Assembly: GCF_014650175.1 (NCBI RefSeq)
Contig: NZ_BMUL01000021.1
Span: forward strand, 31,939 to 95,938
From: Streptomyces termitum
GTDB lineage: Bacteria; Actinomycetota; Actinomycetes; Streptomycetales; Streptomycetaceae
DNA length: 64,000 nt
Direction of reading: 5' to 3'
The position numbers were made by a program, and so were the translations under genes. This document shows positions 46,735 through 54,798 of the stretch, one piece after another. The notes beneath the pieces were generated by a model, which made no database searches, was not told the DNA's origin, and saw nothing but the letters and a program-made list of their open reading frames with translations. The stretch's first letter is position 1; the number at the start of each line of letters is the position of its first letter.

Positions 46735-49700
46735 ATGTCGCGCCATGTGCTGACCGTGAGCGCCGAGGCGCAGAGCGACCGTCCGGCCCCCGGCGGCCCC
46801 TACCGCACCATCGGGGCGGCCCTGGAGGCCGCGCGCGGCGGCGCGGTGATCTCGGTGCGCCCGGGGCGGTACGAGGAGAACCTGGTCATCACCAAGATGG
46901 TGACGATCACCGCGGAGGACCCGAACGGGACCGTGCGGATCGTGCCGCCCCGGGGGACGGTGGTGCAGGTGGTGGCCGAGGCGGTGCAGCTGACGGGCCT
47001 GGTGCTCCAGGGCCGGGACGACGAACTGCCCGCCGTGGACGTGCCGCGCGGGCAGGCGGCGCTCCAGGACTGCGAGGTGGTGGGCAACGCCTGGACGGCC
47101 GTACTGACCCGGCAGCAGGGTTCGCTGGCGATGCGGGGCTGCCGGGTGACCAACCCGGGCGGCGCGGGGATCGTGGAGACGTCCACGGGCACCAGCGTGA
47201 TCGACGGCTGCGTGGTGGAGCACCTGGGCACGTCGGCGGTGGTGATCGGCGAGCGCGCCAATCCGACCTTCCGCAACTGCGTGCTGCGCGACGCCCGGGG
47301 CAACGGGGTGTGCGCGAACGGCGAGGGCCGGGGGCTGATCGAGGACTGCGAGATCTCGGCCACCGACAAGCCGGCCATCGCCCTGGAGCAGAACAGCGCG
47401 ACCCGGGTGGTGCGGACCTCGGTCCGCGACTGCCTGCTCGGGGTGTACGTCAGCTCCAAGGAGCGGGTGGTCCTGGAGGAGTGCTCGGTGTCCTCGACGA
47501 AGGTGCACGGCATCGCGCTCGCCGAGGGCACCGACCCGCTGCTGAGCCGCTGCCGGGTCTCCCGGACGAAGGGCAACGGCATTCACGTGACGGGGCGTTC
47601 GCGCGGCGCGTTCGAGGACTGCGAGGTGACCGCCGCCGAGGGCGTCGGGATCTGGGTGGAGGAGTCCTCGGGCCCCTCCTTCAAGCGGTGCTCGGTGCGG
47701 GACGCGAAGGAGGCCGGGGTCCAGCTGACCGGTGACAGCGCCCCGGACTTCGACCGGCTGGAGGTGCGCGGCGGGGCGGCGGCGGGGGTGCGCGTCCTGG
47801 AGGGCGCGAACCCGATGCTGCGGCGGCTGGACGTGTCGGACACGGCCGGGGCCGGGGTGGAGGTGACCCGGGGCGGCCGGGGCCGGCTGGAGGCGTCGGA
47901 GGTGTCGGGGACGGGGCAGTCCGGGGTGCGGATCTCGGACGGCGGGGACGCCTACGTGGGCACCACGGTGGTCCGGGGGACCGGTGCGGCCGGGGTGTCG
48001 GTCGGCCGGGAGGGCGTGGCGACGCTGCGGGACTGCGAGGTGTCCGAATCGCCGCAGGAGGGCGTCCTCGTGGAGGACGGCGGGGAGCTGACGGCGGCCC
48101 GCACCCGGGTGCGGTCGTGCCGGCGGTACGGCTTCCGGGTCGCGGAGGGCGGCCGGGCCTCGCTGAACCGGTGCGAGGCGGTGGACAACACCGGCGACGG
48201 CATCCGCGTGGACTCGACGGAGGCGGTGCGGGTGCACGACTGCTCGGTGTCGGGGAACGGCGGCTCGGGGCTGCGGCAGCTGAAGCCGTCGTCGCGGCTC
48301 GCGGTGGAGAACCTGACGAGCACGGAGAACGAGCTGCCGGACGCGTACGGGGAGGCCGCGGCGGCCTCCGGCGGCGCGGGCGCGGCGGCGGGCGGCCCGC
48401 GCGGGGAGGACGGCTCCGGGGGCGCGGAGGGCGCCGTGGACGGTCCGCCGGGCGGGGGCGGGGAGCCGGCGGGCGCGTCGCGCCGCCCGGACGGCCCGCT
48501 GGAGGCGCTGAACGCGCTGGTGGGCCTGGACGGGGTGAAGGAGCAGGTCGCCACCCTTGTCAACCTGAACAAGCTGGCGCGGCGGCGGGAGCTGGCGGGG
48601 ATGCCCGCGCTGCCGATGAGCCGGCACCTGATCTTCGCGGGGCCGCCCGGCACCGGCAAGACGACGGTGGCCCGGCTGTACGGCTCGATCCTGGCCGAGC
48701 TGGAGGTGCTGCCGTCGGGCCATCTGGTGGAGGTGGCGCGGGCGGACCTGGTGGCGTCGATCATCGGCGGCACCGCGATCAAGACGACGGAGGTGTTCCA
48801 GCAGGCCCTGGGCGGCGTGCTGTTCATCGACGAGGCGTACACCCTGTCGCAGGGGACCGGCGGCAGCGGCCCCGACTTCGGCCGGGAGGCCATCGACACG
48901 CTGGTGAAGCTGATGGAGGACCACCGCGACGAGGTCGTGGTGATCGTGGCCGGGTACTCGGAGGAGATGCGGGGCTTCCTGGACTCCAACCCGGGTCTGG
49001 CGTCCCGCTTCAGCCGCACGGTGGAGTTCGCGAACTACGCGGACGACGAGCTGACGACGATCGTGGCGATGTCGGCCGCCTCGCACGGCTACCAGCTCGC
49101 CGACGGCACGCGCGACGCGCTGACCCGGCACTTCGAGACGATGGCGAAGGGCGCCGACTTCGGCAACGGCCGGGCGGCGCGCAAGGTGTTCGAGGAGATG
49201 GTGGACCGGCAGGCGTCCCGGCTGGCGGCGCTGACCGAGATCGGCAACGCCGATCTGGCGCTGCTCAAGCCGGAGGACGTGGGCGAGGAGGCCGCGGCGG
49301 CGGTCGCGGCGGACGGCGCGCCGGTGGAGCGCCGGACGGAACTCCTCGACGAGCTGCGGTCGATGATCGGCCTGCCCGCCGCGAAGGAGCAGGTCGAGGA
49401 CCTGGTCAATCTGATCAAGCAGGTCAACCGGCGCAAGGAGGCCGGGCTGCCGACGGCGACGATCAGCCACCACGTGGTCTTCTCGGGTCCGCCCGGTACC
49501 GGCAAGACGACGGTGGCCCGGCTGTACGGGCAGTTGCTCGCCGAGCTGGGCGTGCTGTCGGGCGGCCAGCTGGTGGAGACGGCGCGGGCGGACCTGGTGG
49601 GCCGGTTCGTGGGCCACACCGCGCAGTTGACGAAGGAGGCGTTCGACCGGGCGCGCGGCGGCGTGCTGTTCGTCGACGAGGCGTACACGCTGACGCCGCG

Positions 49701-50157
49701 CGGCGGTTCGGGCAACGACTTCGGGCAGGAGGCGGTGGACACCCTCATGAAGCTGATGGAGGACCACCGCGACGAGGTCGTGGTGATCGTCGCCGGTTAC
49801 GCCGACGAGATGCAGGGCTTCCTGGACTCCAACCCCGGTCTGGCGTCCCGCTTCTCCCGCTCGGTCGCCTTCGAGCACTACACGGACGGCGAGCTGGTGC
49901 AGATCGTGGAGGCGCTGTCCGACAAGGCGGGGTACGTGTGCCCGCCGGAGACGCTGGCGGCGCTGGGCGAGCTGTTCGCGGCGGTGCCGCGCGACCGGAC
50001 CTTCGGCAACGGCCGGTTCGCCCGTCAGGTCCTGGAGTCGATGATCACCCGGCAGGCGGGCCGGCTCAGCCGGCTGGACGTCGAGGACGTGGCCGAGCTC
50101 AGCCTGCTGCTGCCGCAGGACGTGCCCTGGGACCGGGTGCCGGACGGTGTCGCGTGA
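46735..50157 (+). CDS. Right-handed beta-helix / tandem AAA+ (EccA-like) fusion protein
   Basis: 1140 aa. Residues 20-540 are a parallel beta-helix: repeated G-[IV]-x-[VI]-x-x-G units with regularly spaced [DE]C[ES]V turns. After a Gly/Ala linker (545-590) come two CbxX/CfqX-type AAA+ modules. Both have intact P-loops GPPGTGKTT (near 636 and 918) and Walker B VLF[IV]DEA, and each is followed by VVVIVAGY and SRF. Mycobacterial EccA has TPR repeats plus one such AAA+ domain, and it remodels ESX substrates or chaperones. Here the TPR part is replaced by a beta-helix and the motor is doubled. Cytoplasmic; no signal peptide. It overlaps mycP by four bases. Confidence 0.88.
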   Translation: MSRHVLTVSAEAQSDRPAPGGPYRTIGAALEAARGGAVISVRPGRYEENLVITKMVTITAEDPNGTVRIVPPRGTVVQVVAEAVQLTGLVLQGRDDELPAVDVPRGQAALQDCEVVGNAWTAVLTRQQGSLAMRGCRVTNPGGAGIVETSTGTSVIDGCVVEHLGTSAVVIGERANPTFRNCVLRDARGNGVCANGEGRGLIEDCEISATDKPAIALEQNSATRVVRTSVRDCLLGVYVSSKERVVLEECSVSSTKVHGIALAEGTDPLLSRCRVSRTKGNGIHVTGRSRGAFEDCEVTAAEGVGIWVEESSGPSFKRCSVRDAKEAGVQLTGDSAPDFDRLEVRGGAAAGVRVLEGANPMLRRLDVSDTAGAGVEVTRGGRGRLEASEVSGTGQSGVRISDGGDAYVGTTVVRGTGAAGVSVGREGVATLRDCEVSESPQEGVLVEDGGELTAARTRVRSCRRYGFRVAEGGRASLNRCEAVDNTGDGIRVDSTEAVRVHDCSVSGNGGSGLRQLKPSSRLAVENLTSTENELPDAYGEAAAASGGAGAAAGGPRGEDGSGGAEGAVDGPPGGGGEPAGASRRPDGPLEALNALVGLDGVKEQVATLVNLNKLARRRELAGMPALPMSRHLIFAGPPGTGKTTVARLYGSILAELEVLPSGHLVEVARADLVASIIGGTAIKTTEVFQQALGGVLFIDEAYTLSQGTGGSGPDFGREAIDTLVKLMEDHRDEVVVIVAGYSEEMRGFLDSNPGLASRFSRTVEFANYADDELTTIVAMSAASHGYQLADGTRDALTRHFETMAKGADFGNGRAARKVFEEMVDRQASRLAALTEIGNADLALLKPEDVGEEAAAAVAADGAPVERRTELLDELRSMIGLPAAKEQVEDLVNLIKQVNRRKEAGLPTATISHHVVFSGPPGTGKTTVARLYGQLLAELGVLSGGQLVETARADLVGRFVGHTAQLTKEAFDRARGGVLFVDEAYTLTPRGGSGNDFGQEAVDTLMKLMEDHRDEVVVIVAGYADEMQGFLDSNPGLASRFSRSVAFEHYTDGELVQIVEALSDKAGYVCPPETLAALGELFAAVPRDRTFGNGRFARQVLESMITRQAGRLSRLDVEDVAELSLLLPQDVPWDRVPDGVA

Positions 50158-51485
50158 GCCGGGGCGCGCGGGGCGGGGCGGCCCTCGTGGCGGCGGTGCT
50201 GTGCGGGTCCCTGGTCCTGTCGCCGGGGACGGCGGCGGCCGTGCCGGGCCCGGACGGCGGCACCGGAGCGGGCGTGGAGACGGGCGCGGCGGGGACGGGC
50301 GCGGCAGCGGGGACGGGTGCGGAGGCGGGGACGGATCCCGCCTCGCTGCCCGCCGTCACGCAGCGGCTCTCCGACGACGCCTGCCGCAAGGCGTCGCCCC
50401 GGAAGGTCACCGGGCTGCCGTGGCCCCAGGCGCGGCTGCGCCCGGACCGGGTCTGGCCGCTGACCGAGGGCGCCGGGGTGACGGTGGCGGTGCTGGGGTC
50501 GGGGGTGGACGACGCCGCCGGGCTGCTGGGCGGCCGGCTGAAGCGGACGCCGCGCCTCTTCCCGGCCGGCGGCCCGGCCGCGGACTGCGTCGGGCACGGC
50601 ACCTTCGCGGCCGGTCTGATCGCGGCGGCCCCCACCCCGGGGGCCGGTTTCGCGGGCCTCGCGCCCGGGGCGCGGATCCTCGACGTGCCGGTGACCGACC
50701 GGCGCGGGAACACCACCGCCGACCTGCTGGCCGAGGGCGTCCGGGTGGCGGTCGGCGGCGGTGCCCGGGTCATCGCCGTGGTGGCGGTGGCGGGCACGGA
50801 CAGCCCGAAGCTGCGGAGCGCCGTGCGGTACGCGGTCGGCAGGGGCGCGGTGGTGATCGCCCCGGTCTCCCCGGACGGGGCGAAGGGCGCGGCGTACCCG
50901 GCGGCCGATCCGCTGGTGCTGTCGGTGGCGGCGACCGGGCCCGGCGCGAAGGCGTCCGGGCAGGCCCCGGAGGGCCGGGTGGACCTGACGGCGCCGGGCG
51001 AGGCGGTGACGGGGCCGGGGCCGGGCGGCCGGGGCAGTTTCACGGCGTCCGGGCCGAGCTACGCGACGGCGCTGGTGGCCGGGACGGCGGCCCTGGTCCT
51101 GGGCCGGCACCCGGGGCTGAGCGGCCCGCAGCTGGTCCACCGGCTGCGCGCGACCACGTCGGGGCCGGGCGAGCCGCTGCCGGACCGGGCCCGGGGGTAC
51201 GGCGCGGTCGACCCGGTCGCCGCCGTCACGGCCGTCCTCCCCGAGGAGCGGCGGGGCGCGGCGGGGACCGGCCGGGCGGCGGCGGTGCCCGGGGCCGTGA
51301 TGCCGCCCGAGCCGGGGCCGTCCGCCGCCGGGTCCGCCTGGGGGGTGGCCGCCGGTTCGCTGGCGCTGCTGGCCGGGGTGGCGGGGGCGGCGGCCGTGCT
51401 GCCGAGGGGCCGGCGGCGGAAATGGCGGCCGGGCGGCTATCGCGCTCCGGAGCCGGCCCGGAGGGGCGCCGCCGACGCGGACTGA
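50154..51485 (+). CDS. mycP: Mycosin-like subtilase MycP with degraded catalytic site
   Basis: 443 aa. It has a signal peptide (1-27, cleavage near TAAA-VPG), a subtilase domain and a C-terminal transmembrane helix (about 397-420) with a short Arg-rich tail: the mycosin layout. His148 (VGHGTFAAG) and Ser302 (GPSYATALVAG) are present. The catalytic Asp motif, normally V-I-D-[TS]-G-V, reads VAVLGSGVDD with Gly115 in its place, and the oxyanion Asn block reads APVSPDG. The protein is therefore probably not a working protease. Mycobacterial mycosins also stabilise the ESX membrane complex independently of proteolysis, so a structural role is plausible. GTG at 50154 overlaps the AAA+ gene stop. 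Confidence 0.88.
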   Translation: MSRGARGGAALVAAVLCGSLVLSPGTAAAVPGPDGGTGAGVETGAAGTGAAAGTGAEAGTDPASLPAVTQRLSDDACRKASPRKVTGLPWPQARLRPDRVWPLTEGAGVTVAVLGSGVDDAAGLLGGRLKRTPRLFPAGGPAADCVGHGTFAAGLIAAAPTPGAGFAGLAPGARILDVPVTDRRGNTTADLLAEGVRVAVGGGARVIAVVAVAGTDSPKLRSAVRYAVGRGAVVIAPVSPDGAKGAAYPAADPLVLSVAATGPGAKASGQAPEGRVDLTAPGEAVTGPGPGGRGSFTASGPSYATALVAGTAALVLGRHPGLSGPQLVHRLRATTSGPGEPLPDRARGYGAVDPVAAVTAVLPEERRGAAGTGRAAAVPGAVMPPEPGPSAAGSAWGVAAGSLALLAGVAGAAAVLPRGRRRKWRPGGYRAPEPARRGAADAD

Positions 51486-51649
51486 CCGCGCGTTACCGGC
51501 CGGGGCGGAGACCACCGGCGCATTAGCAAAGCATTAGTCAAGGTTGTCAAGGTCGTTCCGACCAGTCCGACGTGACCGAACCGTCGGCGATCGATGCCGC
51601 CGTCCGCCGCCCCAGAGCCGTGACGTGCGGCGGGGAAGGAACGACCGGG

Positions 51650-52246
51650 GTGGGAACGCAGGAGAACGGCGCCGGTGGCACGATCCGCGGGGAGGCGGGC
51701 CCGGACGCCCGCGCGAAGGACCGGCCCCGGCCCGTCATGGACCGCGACACCCTGGCGGAGCTGCACCGGCTGCACGCCGCGGCCCTGTTGCGGGCCCTGC
51801 TCCGGCTGACCAGCGGGGACCGGGGCCGGGCCGAGGACATGCTCCAGGAGACCTTCCTGCGCGCCTGGCAGAACCCGCAGGCGCTGACCCGGGGCCCGGA
51901 GCACGGCCGCCCCTGGCTGTTCACCGTCGCCCGCCGCATCGCCATCGACCACTTCCGGGCGCTGTCCGCGCGGGCGAAGGAGCTGGGCGACGAGACGCCG
52001 GAGGACCGGGCGGCGGCGGACGATCCGTACGAGGAGATCGTGACCGCGCACGCGGTCGGCGACGCGCTCGCCGAACTCCCGCGCCACCAGCGGGAGGTGC
52101 TGGTGGAGCTGCACCTCAACGACCGTTCGACGGCGGACGCGGCGGAGGTGCTCGGCATCCCGCCGGGCACGGTCAAGTCCCGCAATTTCTACGCGGTACG
52201 AGCGCTGCGCCCGGTCCTGGAGCGGCACGGCCTCGCCCCGGCGTGA
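51650..52246 (+). CDS. ECF-type RNA polymerase sigma factor
   Basis: About 198 aa. Region 2 is LHRLHAAALLRALLRLT... AEDMLQETFLRAWQ ... PWLFTVARRIAIDHFRA, and region 4 is LPRHQREVLVELHLNDRSTADAAEVLGIPPGTVKSRNFYAVRALR. This is typical of group 4 sigma factors. GTG at 51650 is preferred because GAAGGA lies nine bases upstream; a GTG at 51572 would add 26 residues without a ribosome site. The upstream region has GCATTAG twice and TCAAGG twice (about 51521-51553) but no TGAACC-N16-CCGTT site. No zinc-binding anti-sigma gene is adjacent. It is the best candidate to recognise the seven ECF-type promoters of this locus. Confidence 0.9.
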   Translation: MGTQENGAGGTIRGEAGPDARAKDRPRPVMDRDTLAELHRLHAAALLRALLRLTSGDRGRAEDMLQETFLRAWQNPQALTRGPEHGRPWLFTVARRIAIDHFRALSARAKELGDETPEDRAAADDPYEEIVTAHAVGDALAELPRHQREVLVELHLNDRSTADAAEVLGIPPGTVKSRNFYAVRALRPVLERHGLAPA

Positions 52247-52265
52247 CCGTCCGGCGCGGCCCCGC

Positions 52266-52293
52266 TGAACCGGCCGCGCCCACCGGGCCGTTC
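52266..52293 (+). promoter_or_regulatory. ECF-type promoter of the EspI-like gene (site 7 of 7)
   Basis: TGAACC (52266-52271), 16 bases, CCGTTC (52288-52293), ending 29 bases before the GTG at 52323. It lies just after the sigma factor gene. Confidence 0.8.
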
Positions 52294-52322
52294 CCCCGGG
52301 CGACCGACGAGAGGGGGCCGAG

Positions 52323-53666
52323 GTGGCCACCGTCGTAGCCAGGAACGACATGGACGCGCCGGAGCACTGGACGGACGCGCCCGACTACAGCCCCGGGCAC
52401 TGGCGTGCGAGGCGCCCCGCGCTCCCCCCGGAGCCGGCCCCCGCGCCGCCCCCGGAGCCCCTGCCGGAGACCACCGGACCCGTACCGGCGGAGCCCGTGA
52501 CGGCGGAGGCCCCGGTGGTGGAACCCGTACCGGCGGAGCACGTACCGGTGGAATCCGTGACGGCGGAACCTGTGACGGCGGAATCCGTGACGGCGGAGGC
52601 CCCGGTGGGGGAACCCGTACCGGTGGGGGAACCCGTGCCGGCGGAGCACGTGCCGCCGGTGATGGTGCCGGAACCGGCGCGGGAGCACCCGCCGGTGACG
52701 GCGCACGGGACCGGGGTCGAGGCCGGGCCCGGTCCCGGGCCCGAAGCCTGGGACCGGGACCGGGACGGGGACGGGGACGCGGCCGAGACCGTGGCCATGG
52801 ACGCGTACGCCGCGCTTCCCGGCGTCCCGGTGGCCCCGGCGCGCCGGGCCGCGCGGCCGCTGTTCCGGATCGGGCGGCGCGCGGTGCCCGGCGGGGCCTT
52901 GGACGACCTGCGGATCCCGCTGCTGCGCAGCCACCGGATCGCGGTGATCGGCCTGAGCGGCGGCGCCGGGAAGACGACGATCGCCCTGGCGCTCGGCGCG
53001 GTGCTGGCGCGGGAGCGGGCCGACCGGGTGGTGGCCGTGGACGCGAGCCCCGACTCGGGCGCGCTGGGCCGCCGGGTCCAGCGGCAGTCCGGCGCCGGGG
53101 TGCGGGACCTGGTCGCCGCGCTCCCCCGGCTGCGGACCTACATGGACATCCGGGCCTTCACCTCGCAGACGCCCAGCGGCCTGGAGGTCGTGGCGCACGA
53201 CCCGGACCCGGCGGACGCGCGGCCGTTCGGCGAGGCGGAGTACCGGCAGGTCGTCGGGGCGCTGGCCGGGCAGTACCCGCTCGTCCTCACCGACGCCGGG
53301 ACCGGCATGCCGCACGACACCCTGCGCGCGGTCCTGGAGCTGTCGGACCAGCTGGTCGTGGCGGCGGCGCCGGGCGCGGACGGGCTGGCCGGGGCCGGGC
53401 TGGTCTTCGACCGGCTGGCGGCCCTCGGCCACGAGGAGAAGGCGCGGGGCGCGGTCACGGTCTTCTCCGGGGTGCGCACCGCGCCGGGCCGGGCGGACGA
53501 GGCCGCCGCGCACTTCCGGCAGCGCTGCCGGGGCGTGGTGACCGTCCCGTACGACCCGCACCTGGCCCGGGGCGGCGAGGTCGACCCCGCGTGGATGCGG
53601 GGCCGGACCCGGACCGCGTACTACGAGCTGGCGGCGCTGGTCGCCCGGGGCTTCCCCCTCGGCTGA
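52323..53666 (+). CDS. EspI-like MinD/ParA-type ATPase of the T7SS
   Basis: 447 aa. Residues 30-140 are a Pro/Glu/Val tract of imperfect pentads (xPVPAE, SVTAE, EHVP). The C-terminal part is a deviant-Walker ATPase: GLSGGAGKTTIALALGAVLA near 215 with the signature Lys, VVAVDASPDSG, and LVLTDAGTGM. ESX-1 EspI has the same Pro-rich plus MinD-like design and modulates secretion under low ATP. A positioning or regulatory role at the secretion complex is likely. GTG at 52323 follows GAGAGGGGG, and ECF-type site 7 lies directly upstream. The repeat tract in DNA consists of related 15-bp units. Confidence 0.82.
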   Translation: MATVVARNDMDAPEHWTDAPDYSPGHWRARRPALPPEPAPAPPPEPLPETTGPVPAEPVTAEAPVVEPVPAEHVPVESVTAEPVTAESVTAEAPVGEPVPVGEPVPAEHVPPVMVPEPAREHPPVTAHGTGVEAGPGPGPEAWDRDRDGDGDAAETVAMDAYAALPGVPVAPARRAARPLFRIGRRAVPGGALDDLRIPLLRSHRIAVIGLSGGAGKTTIALALGAVLARERADRVVAVDASPDSGALGRRVQRQSGAGVRDLVAALPRLRTYMDIRAFTSQTPSGLEVVAHDPDPADARPFGEAEYRQVVGALAGQYPLVLTDAGTGMPHDTLRAVLELSDQLVVAAAPGADGLAGAGLVFDRLAALGHEEKARGAVTVFSGVRTAPGRADEAAAHFRQRCRGVVTVPYDPHLARGGEVDPAWMRGRTRTAYYELAALVARGFPLG

Positions 53667-53690
53667 CGCTTCCCCGCGCCCGCCCCCCAC

Positions 53691-53725
53691 CCGTTTCCCG
53701 TTTCCGTTTCCCGTTTCCGTTTCCG
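53691..53725 (+). repeat. Five tandem (C)CGTTTC units before the 53745 gene
   Basis: CGTTTC is repeated five times with alternating 6- and 7-bp spacing. It lies in the 78-bp gap after the EspI-like gene, about 20 bp before the next start codon. Unusually T-rich for this genome. Confidence 0.8.
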
Positions 53726-53744
53726 AGAACACTGGAGAGCACCT

Positions 53745-54341
53745 ATGGCCTGGTACGAGGGCCCCTGCCGGATCACCGTCATCGGCGTCGACGCCGACTG
53801 GCCGCAGCGCGCGGTGGTCACCGTCTCCGGCCCGCGCGGGGCGCGGATCGAGATCCCGGGCGTGGCGGGCACGGTCCGGCACGTGGACGCGGCGGGCTGG
53901 CACCTGAACGTGGAGCACCAGTACGAGGGCCGGTGGCGGCCCAACATCCGGGCGGTCAGGAGCCGCTGGGAGACGGTGGACGGCGTCCGCACCCAGACGA
54001 TCACCAGCAAGGACGTGGACTGGCCGGGCGGCAACCAGCACGAGCGGAACCTGGTGCTGCTCCTGGAGCAGGTCGGCGAGGAGGCCCGGCGGCCGCGCGA
54101 GCAGGCCGGGGAGGCGGGCCGGGGGGCGCCGTCCCGCGCGGTGACGCAGTCGGAGGCGGAGACCCCGCTGCGCCGGGCGGCGTCCGGTCCGGCCTCCGTG
54201 CCCACCGGTTCCGTCTCGGGCGGTTCCGTCTTCGGCACCCCGCCCGGCACGTCCGGCAAAAGCTCCGGGAGCACGTCCGGGACCGCTTCCGGCGGGGCTT
54301 CCGGGGGCGCCACGTCCACGAGCAGCAGCAGTCCCTGGTAG
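53745..54341 (+). CDS. T7SS-locus hypothetical protein, 198 aa
   Basis: Family not recognised. Residues 1-100 look like a compact beta domain (GPCRITVIGVDADWPQRAVVTVSG, WHLNVEHQYEGRWRPNI), followed by a short helix and a Ser/Thr/Gly tail (about 130-198) of low complexity. No signal peptide, no Cys except in GPCRI. ATG at 53745 follows GGAGAG. Last gene of the T7SS block. The Ser/Gly tail resembles other disordered tails here, so a small exported or accessory protein is possible. Confidence 0.68.
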   Translation: MAWYEGPCRITVIGVDADWPQRAVVTVSGPRGARIEIPGVAGTVRHVDAAGWHLNVEHQYEGRWRPNIRAVRSRWETVDGVRTQTITSKDVDWPGGNQHERNLVLLLEQVGEEARRPREQAGEAGRGAPSRAVTQSEAETPLRRAASGPASVPTGSVSGGSVFGTPPGTSGKSSGSTSGTASGGASGGATSTSSSSPW

Positions 54342-54396
54342 CCCGCTGTCCGATCCGTACAAGACGGCGCCGGGGCGGATGCCTACCGTCGGGGGC

Positions 54397-54798
54397 ATGA
54401 ACGCACTCCGACTCGACCTCATCGGCCTGGTGGTCTCCGACATGGCCGCCTCGCTCGCCTTCTACCGCCGGCTCGGCCTCGACCTCCCGGCCGGTGCGGA
54501 GGACGCCCCGCACGTGGAGGTGGTCCTGCCCGGCGGGCTGCGGCTCGCCTGGGACACGGAGGAGTCCGTCCGGTCCTTCGACCCGTCCTACCGGCGGGGT
54601 GACGGGGGCCGGGGCGAGCTGGCCTTCCGGTGCGGCACGGCGGCGGAGGTGGACGCGGCGTACGCGGAGCTGACCGGGGCCGGGCACACCGGGCACCTGG
54701 CGCCGTGGGACGCGGTGTGGGGGCAGCGGTACGCGGTCGTGCTCGACCCGGACGGCTACGGGGTCTCCCTCTTCGCGGACGTGCCGTCCGGCGCCTGA
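54397..54798 (+). CDS. VOC (glyoxalase/bleomycin-resistance fold) protein
   Basis: 133 aa. Two beta-alpha-beta-beta-beta halves: LDLIGLVVSDMAASLAFYRRLGLDLP at the start and ELAFRCGTAAEVDAAYAEL... YAVVLDPDGYGVSLF at the end, the usual metal-binding or ligand-binding VOC pattern. ATG at 54397 is chosen over 54379. A TACCGT -10-like element sits about seven bases before it, suggesting a leaderless transcript. Its 3' end overlaps the convergent AraC-type gene by 43 bp. Substrate unknown. Confidence 0.88.
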   Translation: MNALRLDLIGLVVSDMAASLAFYRRLGLDLPAGAEDAPHVEVVLPGGLRLAWDTEESVRSFDPSYRRGDGGRGELAFRCGTAAEVDAAYAELTGAGHTGHLAPWDAVWGQRYAVVLDPDGYGVSLFADVPSGA

